Positions 24,544-32,181 of a stretch of 53,179 nucleotides of DNA are shown piece by piece. Location: the IMG/VR virus record IMGVR_UViG_3300032053_000105, positions 1-53,179 of that record; one strand, given 5' to 3'. The notes below the pieces were generated by a model. That model was given only the letters and a program-made list of their open reading frames with translations. It made no database searches and had not been told where the DNA came from. A program made the translations under genes and the position numbers. This DNA comes from a virus. Position 1 is the stretch's first letter. Each line of letters starts with the position of its first letter.

Positions 24544-25855
24544 TTTTGCCAATTTTTTCAAGATTGAGGATAAACCAGTCATACTTTCAAAAGGGCAGAA
24601 CGATATATTCCGAACGATTATTAAAAGAGAACATCCGAGAAACAATGTCATCTGCCCAACCCAATATGGCAAGTCCCTGACGGTAGCACTGGCGGTTACT
24701 TTAAGATTTCTGTTTAGAAACGAAAAATGGGCTTTAATCGCCCCTTCTGAAAAAAAAGCCAAAGTGATAATGAATTATATTATTGAACATTGTTTTGATG
24801 ATCCGTTCTTTTACAATCAACTTGAAATTACCGAACCACTGGAAAGATTAAAAAGAGAAAGAAGCAAATTAAGATTAACAAGTAAATGTGGAGGCGAAGT
24901 ATTTTTGGTAACTGCCGATGCCCGAAACAGACAAGCGGTCAAGAGTTCCTTAATGGGTTTCGGCGCTCAGAATGTTATTGAAGACGAGGCGGCACTTATC
25001 CCCGACGATTTACACTCTACCGTGATGAGAATGTTAGGGGGACATAAAGATAATTTTCTATTAAAGATTTCCAACCCCTGGAATCGGGGACATTTTTTCC
25101 GAAGTTGGCATAACGATAAATATCACAACATTTTTATTGACTATAAGCAAGCAGTTGAAGAAGGCAGATTCAGTCAGGATTTTATTGATGAAATGAAAGG
25201 GGAAGCGTTTTTCAGTATCTTATATGGTTGTAAATTTCCTGAAGCAGACGAAATCGATGCAGAAGGTTGGCGAATTCTTTTAACAGATATTGCGGTTGAA
25301 AATGCTTTTGTTGACGATGCGGAATTCGGCGAGAATAAGAAACTTGGTGTTGATGTTGGTCGGGGTGGAGATTATACGACTTATGTTTTAAGAGATGATA
25401 AATCAATGAAACTTTTAGAAAAAAACCAGAGTAATGATCTGATGGAAATTGTGGGGCGGATAATCCATTATAAAAACGAATTAGGATTAGAAAATAGTAA
25501 TATCTTTGTTGATGATATTGGTGTCGGCGGTGGTGTTTCGGACAGATTAGAGGAACAAGGCTTTGGGATTACGCCAGTTAAAGTAGGAGAAAAAGCTTTG
25601 GATGAAAAGTTTGCTAATAAAAAAGCAGAGAACTACTGGCACTTTAAGGAATGGATTGATAATGGCGGGAAGATTGTTAGGAATAGTGATTGGATGGAAT
25701 TGACACAAGTTAAATATAAAGAAAATTCAAGCGGGAAATTACAGATGGAACCAAAGGAGAGATTATTTAGAAGAGGTGAGCATTCCCCAGATATTGCGGA
25801 AGGTGGAATGTTAACTTTTAGCCAAACAATAGAACCAAGAGTGAGATTTATTTAA
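24530..25855 (+). CDS. terL: Terminase large subunit
   Basis: This gene encodes 441 residues. The ATPase has CPTQYGKS (residues 42-49) as the P-loop and NVIEDEAALI as Walker B; the first loop residue differs from classical Gly. The C-terminal nuclease shows KLGVDVGRGGDYTTYV and FVDDIGVGGGVSD, supplying RNase H-like acidic residues. It packages DNA into the prohead and cuts it. The size is usual. A strong promoter begins six bases after its stop. Confidence 0.95.
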   Translation: MKASDFANFFKIEDKPVILSKGQNDIFRTIIKREHPRNNVICPTQYGKSLTVALAVTLRFLFRNEKWALIAPSEKKAKVIMNYIIEHCFDDPFFYNQLEITEPLERLKRERSKLRLTSKCGGEVFLVTADARNRQAVKSSLMGFGAQNVIEDEAALIPDDLHSTVMRMLGGHKDNFLLKISNPWNRGHFFRSWHNDKYHNIFIDYKQAVEEGRFSQDFIDEMKGEAFFSILYGCKFPEADEIDAEGWRILLTDIAVENAFVDDAEFGENKKLGVDVGRGGDYTTYVLRDDKSMKLLEKNQSNDLMEIVGRIIHYKNELGLENSNIFVDDIGVGGGVSDRLEEQGFGITPVKVGEKALDEKFANKKAENYWHFKEWIDNGGKIVRNSDWMELTQVKYKENSSGKLQMEPKERLFRRGEHSPDIAEGGMLTFSQTIEPRVRFI

Positions 25856-25860
25856 AGGGC

Positions 25861-25888
25861 TTGACAAAAAAAACCAGTATTCTATAAT
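25861..25888 (+). promoter_or_regulatory. Sigma70-type promoter before the capsid genes
   Basis: TTGACA at 25861-25866 and TATAAT at 25883-25888 are both consensus, with a 16-base spacer. It shares TTGACAAAAAAAA and the same spacing with the promoter at 36995. Transcription would start near 25895, leaving only about five bases before the Com-like gene. Confidence 0.85.
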
Positions 25889-25899
25889 AAAGGATAGAA

Positions 25900-26064
25900 A
25901 TGGACTTTAATGATTATCGGTGTGAAAAATGCGGGCATCTGATTTGCAGAGAACGGATATTTATAGGCAGGATGGAATCGAAATGCCCATCCTGTGGTTG
26001 GATGAATTATTTTGAGAATTATAACTTTGACGAAATATTTAGCGGAGAAGCGATAAAAATTTAA
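25900..26064 (+). CDS. Com-like zinc-ribbon regulatory protein 1
   Basis: This gene encodes 54 residues. YRCEKCGHLICR and KCPSCGWMN form two CxxC knuckles about 20 residues apart, like phage Mu Com, which binds an mRNA hairpin and activates mom translation. Here a hairpin follows 20 bases after the stop and precedes the protease gene. A role as an RNA-binding regulator of the capsid operon is inference. From the promoter at 25861 the message would be nearly leaderless, so AAAGGA would lie upstream of the start site. Confidence 0.7.
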   Translation: MDFNDYRCEKCGHLICRERIFIGRMESKCPSCGWMNYFENYNFDEIFSGEAIKI

Positions 26065-26071
26065 AAAACTC

Positions 26072-26126
26072 TTGAGGTCTTGAACCCAACTTGAGGTCTT
26101 TGAACCCACACAAGTTGGGTTTTTTT
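26072..26126 (+). terminator. Terminator or attenuator hairpin in capsid operon leader
   Basis: AACCCAACTTG (26083-26093) pairs perfectly with CAAGTTGGGTT (26111-26121) and a run of seven T follows. The unit TTGAGGTCTTGAACCC occurs twice here (26072-26087 and, with one extra T, 26091-26107), so a smaller hairpin, AACCCA with TGGGTT, competes. The same unit begins the leader at 37032. The prohead protease starts 14 bases downstream. Confidence 0.8.
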
Positions 26127-26139
26127 GTTAAAAGGAAAT

Positions 26140-27489
26140 ATGCCAGAAGAAACAGAACGATTTATAAGATTACCGAATCCAAAACATATACAAACTGGAT
26201 GTCAAAATATTCGGACTATTGCGATTAATAAATCAAAAGGCATATCCGGACTCTATTGTATTGATCATAAAAGTATTAAAACATATCTATTTTTAAGAGC
26301 TAAAGGCTGGACGATGGAAACTGCCCGTGAATGGGTAACCAGCCATTCCAAAGGAGTATCGATGGAAAAAGTTAAGACTGAAGAAAAATTAATGAATGAG
26401 TTAGCAGAAAAAATTAAAGATGCTGTTTATACCAAAGCTGTAAAAGAAAAAGATGAAAAGGGTGATAGTGTTTTTGTTGTTTCAAGTGATGTTGAAGACA
26501 GAGAAGGGGAAGTTATCTCAACTGAGGGCTGGAAATTAGAGAATTACAAAGCATATCCAGTCCTTTTATGGTCGCATAACGCAACGGAACCTTTAATTGG
26601 ACACGGGACAAATTTGCGTTATCGAACAATTAATGGAAAGAAAAAATTAACTTTTACGCCAAAGTTTCATCGAAAGAGTGAGCTTTCTCGATTGGTAGCC
26701 GATTTGGTTGATGAGGATTGGATTAGAGGTGTTTCGGTTGGTTTTAAACCGATAGAGAAAGAAGGCAATGTTTATACCAAACAGGAACTTTTGGAAATCA
26801 GTTTAGTTAATGTTCCCGCTAATCAAGACGCTTTAAGATTAGCAATGGCTAAAGGTTACAAAGAAGATACAATCGGCAAGGTAATGGATGTTAAAAAAGC
26901 TAAAGCAATGCAGGAAAAGATTGACAGAAAAGAAAAAGAAGTTGAAGTAACTAAAGAGATTTTAGAGCAAAAGAAAAAAGAAGCAAAAAAAGTTAAAGAA
27001 GATCCAGAAAAAGCGATTGAAGAAGAAAAGGCCGAAAACAAACCAGAAGAAATAAAACCTGAATTTCCGAAAGAATTAAGTGGCGAAGAGACAGAAAAAC
27101 CAAAAGAGAAACCAGATAAAAAGGAAATGGATAATGAACGCATTGATAAAATTGAAACAACTATTGAAAAACTTGCTGAAATCGTTAAGGGTTATAGTGA
27201 AGTTTTTAATCAGAGTAATAATAAGGTACAGGACGAATTTAAAAAGGTTCGATTAGAACTTAAAGGGTTAAATCCAGATGGTGGATTTGATGAAAGATTA
27301 TCAAATATTGAAGATAATTTAGAGAATTTGGCAAAAAGCCTTAGCTCTAATACTCAAGGTAAATCAGAAGGTCGGGCTGATGAAATCGATGAGTCTAATA
27401 AAGAAACTGCTGATAGAGTAAAAATCCTTAAATGTCTAAACAAAGGTATCAAAGCTCTAATCGCAGGTAAAAAAGAATTGAAGGATTAA
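26140..27489 (+). CDS. Prohead maturation protease with scaffold-like C-terminus
   Basis: This gene encodes 449 residues from the ATG at 26140, after AAAAGGAAAT. The N-terminal 75 residues (SGLYCIDHKSIKTYLF, then WTMETAREWV) are a module often found before HK97-family proteases. The protease follows: VEDREGEVI, LLWSHN (catalytic His) and IRGVSVGFKP (catalytic Ser). From about residue 240 the chain is a Lys/Glu-rich coiled coil, probably the scaffold. An internal start (GGAG then ATG at 26363) could give a shorter form. Confidence 0.88.
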   Translation: MPEETERFIRLPNPKHIQTGCQNIRTIAINKSKGISGLYCIDHKSIKTYLFLRAKGWTMETAREWVTSHSKGVSMEKVKTEEKLMNELAEKIKDAVYTKAVKEKDEKGDSVFVVSSDVEDREGEVISTEGWKLENYKAYPVLLWSHNATEPLIGHGTNLRYRTINGKKKLTFTPKFHRKSELSRLVADLVDEDWIRGVSVGFKPIEKEGNVYTKQELLEISLVNVPANQDALRLAMAKGYKEDTIGKVMDVKKAKAMQEKIDRKEKEVEVTKEILEQKKKEAKKVKEDPEKAIEEEKAENKPEEIKPEFPKELSGEETEKPKEKPDKKEMDNERIDKIETTIEKLAEIVKGYSEVFNQSNNKVQDEFKKVRLELKGLNPDGGFDERLSNIEDNLENLAKSLSSNTQGKSEGRADEIDESNKETADRVKILKCLNKGIKALIAGKKELKD

Positions 27490-27490
27490 T

Positions 27491-28645
27491 ATGTCCGATA
27501 TAGAAAAAGACGAATTGGATAAAAAAGCAGAAGAGATGACCGAAGGTGAAAAGAAAATCGCTGATTCAATTCAAGATACAATGATGAAGTTAATTGATTT
27601 GAAAGCGGCAGAAAAATCTAAAATGGATTCTGATGTTAAAGCCAAAGAGATTGCTGAAAAGTCTGTTTTAACCAAAGATATGGTTACGACAATGAGTGAT
27701 CAAGATAGAACCGGCGAATTCATTAAAGCCTTAGTTAATGGCGATAAAATTCGCTGTAAAGTTCTATCTGAAGGCACAAATGCTGATGGTGGGTTTCTCG
27801 TTCCCCAAGAGTGGTATAATACCATAATTGCGGATTTGAGAGACCTTTCTTTCTTGGTTAGTAAAGTGACCAGAGTTCCGATGACGACAAACCAGATGGA
27901 TATGGCGCAACTTGCTTCTCAACCCCAGACTTATTGGCAGGGTGAGCAGGCAATTAAAGAGACTTCAACGGCGACCTTCTCGGAAATCTCACTCACTCCT
28001 TACTCTCATGCTGTCATTGTCGTCTTCACAAAACAATTAGTAGCAGATGCTTCGATTGGACTTCCACAAGGAATCATCGACTTTGTTACTAAACTGATTG
28101 TTGAAGAAATGGCGGCTAATGACGACTGGATGATCATGAGAGGTTCAGGTGCGACTCAACCAACAGGTTACGAAACCTATCGAGCGGCTGGAACGATTAC
28201 ATCAGTTGCCACCGGTGCAAATGTAGCCAGTTACACATCAATGGTTGACGCTTGGGCGAGATTAGGTGCAAGGTATCGACAAAAAGCAGTCTGGATTATG
28301 AATAACATTTCATTGAGAAATGTGATGAATATTGTTGATACGACTAATCGACCAATTTTTGTAGCTGATCCAACTGGAAATCTACCTGGCACAGCTCTTG
28401 GCAGACCGATTCTTGAAGCTAATAGTTTACCTAACGGAACTATCTATCTTGCTGACCTTTCAGGTTATTACTGGGGTGTCCGTGAGGGCATTTCCGTAAT
28501 GCAATCTGAAGAAGCCTCTATTACAAGAGGTGTTAGCGAAATCAACTTATTTGAACGCAATATGGTTGCGGTTCGAGTTGAGGAAAGAGTAGATGGCGAG
28601 TTGGGAGATGTTCGTTCTTGTATTGCTGTAACTGGGTTTAATTAA
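27491..28645 (+). CDS. Major capsid protein, HK97 fold
   Basis: This gene encodes 384 residues. The N-terminal 95 residues are a helical delta-domain-like segment (MSDIEKDELDKKAEEM). LSEGTNADGGFLVPQEW begins the capsid core, as in many HK97-type capsids. RGSGATQPTG and NIVDTTNRPIF, then the C-terminal RVEERVDG, follow the usual order. It forms the icosahedral shell, the delta domain being cut off by the adjacent protease. Confidence 0.93.
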   Translation: MSDIEKDELDKKAEEMTEGEKKIADSIQDTMMKLIDLKAAEKSKMDSDVKAKEIAEKSVLTKDMVTTMSDQDRTGEFIKALVNGDKIRCKVLSEGTNADGGFLVPQEWYNTIIADLRDLSFLVSKVTRVPMTTNQMDMAQLASQPQTYWQGEQAIKETSTATFSEISLTPYSHAVIVVFTKQLVADASIGLPQGIIDFVTKLIVEEMAANDDWMIMRGSGATQPTGYETYRAAGTITSVATGANVASYTSMVDAWARLGARYRQKAVWIMNNISLRNVMNIVDTTNRPIFVADPTGNLPGTALGRPILEANSLPNGTIYLADLSGYYWGVREGISVMQSEEASITRGVSEINLFERNMVAVRVEERVDGELGDVRSCIAVTGFN

Positions 28646-28664
28646 ACCATAACTTTCTGATATA

Positions 28665-28747
28665 CAGCCTCTTCATTTGAGCAAACAAAAATTGCTTATC
28701 CGCTAAGGGCGGTTGAGTGGGGACGGAGACCACACCTCAAGAGGCTG
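28665..28747 (+). ncRNA. Predicted multibranched RNA after the capsid gene
   Basis: A perfect 9-bp closing stem (CAGCCTCTT at 28665-28673 with AAGAGGCTG at 28739-28747) encloses three hairpins: AGCAA/TTGCT, CCGC/GCGG with loop TAAGG, and GTGG/CCAC. The element fills the 118-base gap between the capsid gene and the next start. It is not a tRNA, since no T-arm motif is present. It could control relative expression of capsid and connector genes. Confidence 0.55.
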
Positions 28748-28763
28748 GCATTAGGAGGTAACT

Positions 28764-28943
28764 ATGCAAACAATTATATTTTTAAAAGATGCGGAAGGTT
28801 TTTTAAGGGGCGATGTTAAGATTCTACCAAATAACGATGCCCATCGGCTGGTTTTTAATAGAGCGGCGAAACTTTACAATTATGCTGATAAAATGATGAG
28901 TGCCAAGCAGAGGAAAGGCAAGAAAGGTTATAAAGTCAAATGA
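28764..28943 (+). CDS. Small head-region protein
   Basis: This gene encodes 59 residues behind TTAGGAGGTAA. The start is well led and the end overlaps the connector gene by ATGA. The N-terminal half (IIFLKDAEGFLRGDVKIL) looks beta-stranded, and the C-terminus is Lys-rich (KQRKGKKGYKVK). Small basic proteins at this position are common in HK97-type head clusters. The exact role is unknown. Confidence 0.7.
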   Translation: MQTIIFLKDAEGFLRGDVKILPNNDAHRLVFNRAAKLYNYADKMMSAKQRKGKKGYKVK

Positions 28944-29539
28944 CACTTGTCGCTTATGCTTTGGTAAATCTTGCTGATACGAAAGAAACTCTTGGCATTA
29001 CTGATAATATACAGGATAGTTTGTTGACTAATCTGATTAACCGAGCAACGGATATTATTGAACGATACTGCAATGGAAGAAGATTCGCTTCTACTGTTTA
29101 TACTAACGAGGAATACGACGGTAAGGGTTCGGATTATCTTAATGTAAAACACTACCCAATTACGACCTTAACGAGTATTGATGGACGATCTGGCGACTTC
29201 TCTAACCCGAATTGGAGTTCATTAGATGACGCTCTTTATAAACTGATTGACGATGGCACAAGCGGTCCCGGACAGATTTATTATTCGGGCAGATTTATAA
29301 AGGGTGTAAGGAATTATCGGGTCAGTTATACTGCAGGTTTTGCGACAATACCCAATGATTTACAACAGGCGTGTATTACGCTTATCGCCTTTTTGAAGAA
29401 CCAGACAAAGTCGACTGGAATGAAATCAGAAACACTTGGTAGGTATAGTTATACTAAATCAGACGAGGAAAAAGATATTAAGGAATTAGGTTTAGATGCG
29501 GTTTTGGATTATTACCGAACTCCCGTGATTGGAGGTTAA
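28940..29539 (+). CDS. Head-tail connector (adaptor), gp6/gp15-like
   Basis: This gene encodes 199 residues. LADTKETLGITDNIQDSLLTNLINRATDIIERYCNG is the typical helical start of connector proteins, and VSYTAGFATIPNDLQQACITL the late signature. It should form the ring under the portal. Position after the capsid and before the closure protein fits. Only a long central loop is unusual. Confidence 0.88.
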   Translation: MTLVAYALVNLADTKETLGITDNIQDSLLTNLINRATDIIERYCNGRRFASTVYTNEEYDGKGSDYLNVKHYPITTLTSIDGRSGDFSNPNWSSLDDALYKLIDDGTSGPGQIYYSGRFIKGVRNYRVSYTAGFATIPNDLQQACITLIAFLKNQTKSTGMKSETLGRYSYTKSDEEKDIKELGLDAVLDYYRTPVIGG

Positions 29540-29855
29540 AATTTTATACTTTTTAGATCGAACATTTACAATACGACGATTATCAAATATCGACGGCACA
29601 CGCTCAATCTTTTCGGCAACGGGAACAGCGGCAGGTTATCCTTGTTCTTGGCAAGAACCCTCACCTGAGACTTTAGAAGCACAAGGACATGTTCAGAACT
29701 TGTATGAGTGTTATACCGATATTTCCTGCCCGATTAAGGATGGCGATCAGATCGTTCAGGCAGGGATTACTTATGCGGTGAGAGATGTTGAGGTGATGGA
29801 CTTCGGTTCAACCCAATATAAGATGATTATTGCTTCTAAAGGAGATATAGGTTGA
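29529..29855 (+). CDS. Head closure protein-like
   Basis: About 105 residues of small beta-rich protein with DGTRSIFSATGTAAGYPCSW and PIKDGDQIVQAGITYAVRDVE, like head-closure or stopper proteins. The start is unclear. No ATG or GTG lies near the GGAGG at 29531-29535, so translation may begin at ATT (29541) or at TTG (29529), which has no upstream site. The coordinate given is the TTG. Confidence 0.75.
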   Translation: MEVKILYFLDRTFTIRRLSNIDGTRSIFSATGTAAGYPCSWQEPSPETLEAQGHVQNLYECYTDISCPIKDGDQIVQAGITYAVRDVEVMDFGSTQYKMIIASKGDIG

Positions 29856-30223
29856 ATATTACTATCAAGATTAAGAATTTAGATAAGTTTATGCGGGCTT
29901 TAGCAAGATCACCCCAGATTGTTAGTAAATATGCTAATACTGCTATTAGGCAATCTATTTATCAAATTGAAAGGGAAGTAAAACCAAGAACACCGGTTGA
30001 TACAGGTCAATTAAGGAATACTCAAGAATCGAGTTATGGTAATCTAATAGGTAGATATTATCCGACTGTTGAATATGGGATATATGTTGAAATGGGAACT
30101 TACAAAATGGCGGCACAACCCTATTTGAGACCTGGCGTTGAAGCCTCTTTACCAGCGATCACCAAGATATTTGAACAAGAGATAAATAAAGCAATGGACG
30201 AAATAGCGAAAGAGAGCAACTAA
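29852..30223 (+). CDS. HK97 gp10-like tail completion/neck protein
   Basis: This gene encodes 123 residues from TTG at 29852 behind AAAGGAGATA. PRTPVDTGQLRNTQESSYG, then VEYGIYVEMGTYKMAAQPYLRPGVEA, are the standard signature of the gp10-like neck family. It should sit between the connector complex and the tail. It overlaps the next gene by one base. Confidence 0.88.
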   Translation: MNITIKIKNLDKFMRALARSPQIVSKYANTAIRQSIYQIEREVKPRTPVDTGQLRNTQESSYGNLIGRYYPTVEYGIYVEMGTYKMAAQPYLRPGVEASLPAITKIFEQEINKAMDEIAKESN

Positions 30224-30687
30224 TGGCAAATAGAACCGAAATTGATGAAATAAAAACAGAAATCCAACACTTAATTGACGATAATATTACGACAGTCCAA
30301 GAAGTCAATAAATACTACAAAACTATTTTTAAAGGTTATCCAGTCGTTAATATCGTCTTTATGGGCGTTGAGAACGAATTCAGAAGCACAGCGGAGAATT
30401 TACGCACTTTTCACTTTCGCTTGCAGATTTTAGAGCAGGTTTCCCAAGTGCCAGACGGGGCAATTGAAGATGTCCAGATGGAAAGGGCAGAAAAGATTAT
30501 TGATGCTGTCGTCTCGGATATGATTGATATCTTTGACCAGAAATATGACAGTTCTGATATGGATAGTACGATCACTTATGGACTTCCCTCTAATACTGAA
30601 CCGAAAATGGTGGTCAAAATGGGAAACGGGGCGTGTTTAATGCAAGAAATAAATATAAGATATACAAAGTTATTTAATGTAACTTAA
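30223..30687 (+). CDS. Tail terminator-like protein
   Basis: This gene encodes 154 residues. Position between gp10-like and tube genes, an alpha-beta composition (NTFHFRLQILEQV-like strands) and size fit the tail terminator that caps the tube. Similarity by sequence alone is weak, so the call rests largely on order. AAAGGAGAAAA follows for the tube gene. Confidence 0.7.
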   Translation: MANRTEIDEIKTEIQHLIDDNITTVQEVNKYYKTIFKGYPVVNIVFMGVENEFRSTAENLRTFHFRLQILEQVSQVPDGAIEDVQMERAEKIIDAVVSDMIDIFDQKYDSSDMDSTITYGLPSNTEPKMVVKMGNGACLMQEINIRYTKLFNVT

Positions 30688-30698
30688 AGGAGAAAATT

Positions 30699-31664
30699 AT
30701 GACAAACTATGTGGGTCGACGAGCAACATTAGGGCTGGCGGTTGAAGCAATAAGAGGGACAGCAACTGTGCCAACTTTTTATTTGCCTTACAAATCTCTC
30801 TCAATCGACGATAAAGCGGTGGCAGTAGTCCAAGATACAGCTTTTGGGCAGTTGGGCGATTCGGATGAGACTTATATTACTAAAAAATATGGCGAAGGTG
30901 ATATTGAATTTGATATGGAAGATTTGGCATTAGGAGCGATCCTTTCGGCAGTGATGGGAGCTTCGCCTTCATCAACTGGGCCAACAACTTTCACTCATGC
31001 TTATACTTTGGCAGATACTTCCAATCAACATAAAGCTTTATCACTTCTTATTCAAGATCCAAATGGATCAACCATTTTCCCGATGTCAATGGTAGACACT
31101 TTCGAAATCACGGTTGAGCCAGAAGGATTGGTTAATTGCAAAGTTGGTTTCAGAAGTAGAAAAGGTAAGGATTGGGGAACAGTAACACCAGTTTATACGA
31201 CACTCGGTAATAAATTCCTGCATCAGCATCTTGAATTCAGGGTGGATACGACTATTACTGGTTTGGCAACGATTGGCGAGATTGATTTGCGGGGATTGAC
31301 ACTGACAATCGAGAAAGCCCCAGTTGATTGGGATGATATAGGAACGGTCAGTGCTAATGATATTCTCAACAGACAAATCTCGGTCAGTGGACACATTGAT
31401 TTGGCTTATGGCGATAGGACTTGGAGAGACTATTTCTTAAAAGAAACTGCATTGGCGGTTGAGATATTCTTAAGTAGGGCGACCAATTCCTCGCTAAAAA
31501 TTCAATTGCCGAAAGTGAAATTTCAGAGTTGGGAACCGAGTAAAGATTTAGACGAGATTGCTGTTCAGGGGATTGACTTTAAAGCCCACTACGATGCGGC
31601 TAATGCCCAAAAGATAATTCACCTTTGTAATTTAATAAATACTTATGCTGGTACGAACTATTAA
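30699..31664 (+). CDS. Major tail tube protein
   Basis: This gene encodes 321 residues. The N-terminus RRATLGLAVEAIRGTATVP is typical of large tube proteins that begin with a switch-like strand. The long beta-rich body repeats paired-strand patterns (DIEFDMEDLAL, FEITVEPEGLVNCKVGF), consistent with a two-domain tube subunit. It is followed directly by the tail chaperone and tape measure. Confidence 0.82.
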   Translation: MTNYVGRRATLGLAVEAIRGTATVPTFYLPYKSLSIDDKAVAVVQDTAFGQLGDSDETYITKKYGEGDIEFDMEDLALGAILSAVMGASPSSTGPTTFTHAYTLADTSNQHKALSLLIQDPNGSTIFPMSMVDTFEITVEPEGLVNCKVGFRSRKGKDWGTVTPVYTTLGNKFLHQHLEFRVDTTITGLATIGEIDLRGLTLTIEKAPVDWDDIGTVSANDILNRQISVSGHIDLAYGDRTWRDYFLKETALAVEIFLSRATNSSLKIQLPKVKFQSWEPSKDLDEIAVQGIDFKAHYDAANAQKIIHLCNLINTYAGTNY

Positions 31665-31681
31665 AATAAAGAAAGGTAAAT

Positions 31682-32023
31682 ATGGAAAGACCAACAAAAG
31701 TGCTGGAAACACCGATTGATAAGCACAAAATTGAGGTCAAATCTTGGGTTTCTGGTGGTGAAATGGAACAGATACAAGGAGTCTGGCTTGAAGGTATGGA
31801 AATGCAAGTCGGCGAAGAAACCCAGCCAAAAGTTAAAGGTTCTCAACTGACAACGGCGAATCATAAATTAATTGAATTATTAGTAGTTAAATTTGATGAT
31901 TCGGCTGACGGGATTTTGGAAAAAGTCTTGGATATGAAAAATGATGATTATCAATTTTTAGTAGCTGAATTAAACACAATAACAAATCCTTCGGCTGAAA
32001 AAAAAATAGCCAAAAAGGATTAG
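31682..32023 (+). CDS. Tail assembly chaperone, short (G-like) product
   Basis: This gene encodes 113 residues, with AAAGAAAGGTAAAT upstream. Position between tube and tape measure and the small size fit the tail chaperone, whose G-like product binds the tape measure during assembly. The end (SAEKKIAKKD) lies over a nine-A run that allows a -1 frameshift to a longer product. Confidence 0.82.
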   Translation: MERPTKVLETPIDKHKIEVKSWVSGGEMEQIQGVWLEGMEMQVGEETQPKVKGSQLTTANHKLIELLVVKFDDSADGILEKVLDMKNDDYQFLVAELNTITNPSAEKKIAKKD

Positions 32024-32181
32024 TTAGTTTATGTCGGGCTTTAAACTGGACATATCAAGATTATATGGATAATCCGAGTTGGTTTAATGAAATGATGTTT
32101 AAATTTTTAATGGAAGAACAGAATGAAATGAAACGACAGGATTCGGCAAATACAAGAACATTAAGGAGTTACCGTGGCTGA
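31682..32181 (+). CDS. Tail assembly chaperone, -1 frameshift (GT-like) product
   Basis: At 31998-32006 there are nine A in a row, giving A AAA AAA in the correct register. A -1 shift there continues through an open frame to TGA at 32179-32181, adding about 58 residues (starting NSQKGLVSLCRALNWTYQ). That extension has Trp and acidic residues like known T domains. The stop overlaps the tape-measure start. This is the normal arrangement in siphoviruses and indicates programmed frameshifting. Confidence 0.8.

Noticed and set aside
25900-26064. Terminator-proximal zinc protein as a rubredoxin
   Set aside because: It has two CxxC knuckles, but the spacing and short length fit Com-like proteins better, with no rubredoxin CPxCG pair at both knuckles.
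28665-28747. A tRNA-like cloverleaf
   Set aside because: The closing stem is 9 bp, the loops have wrong sizes, and there is no TTCGA-type T-loop or CCA end.
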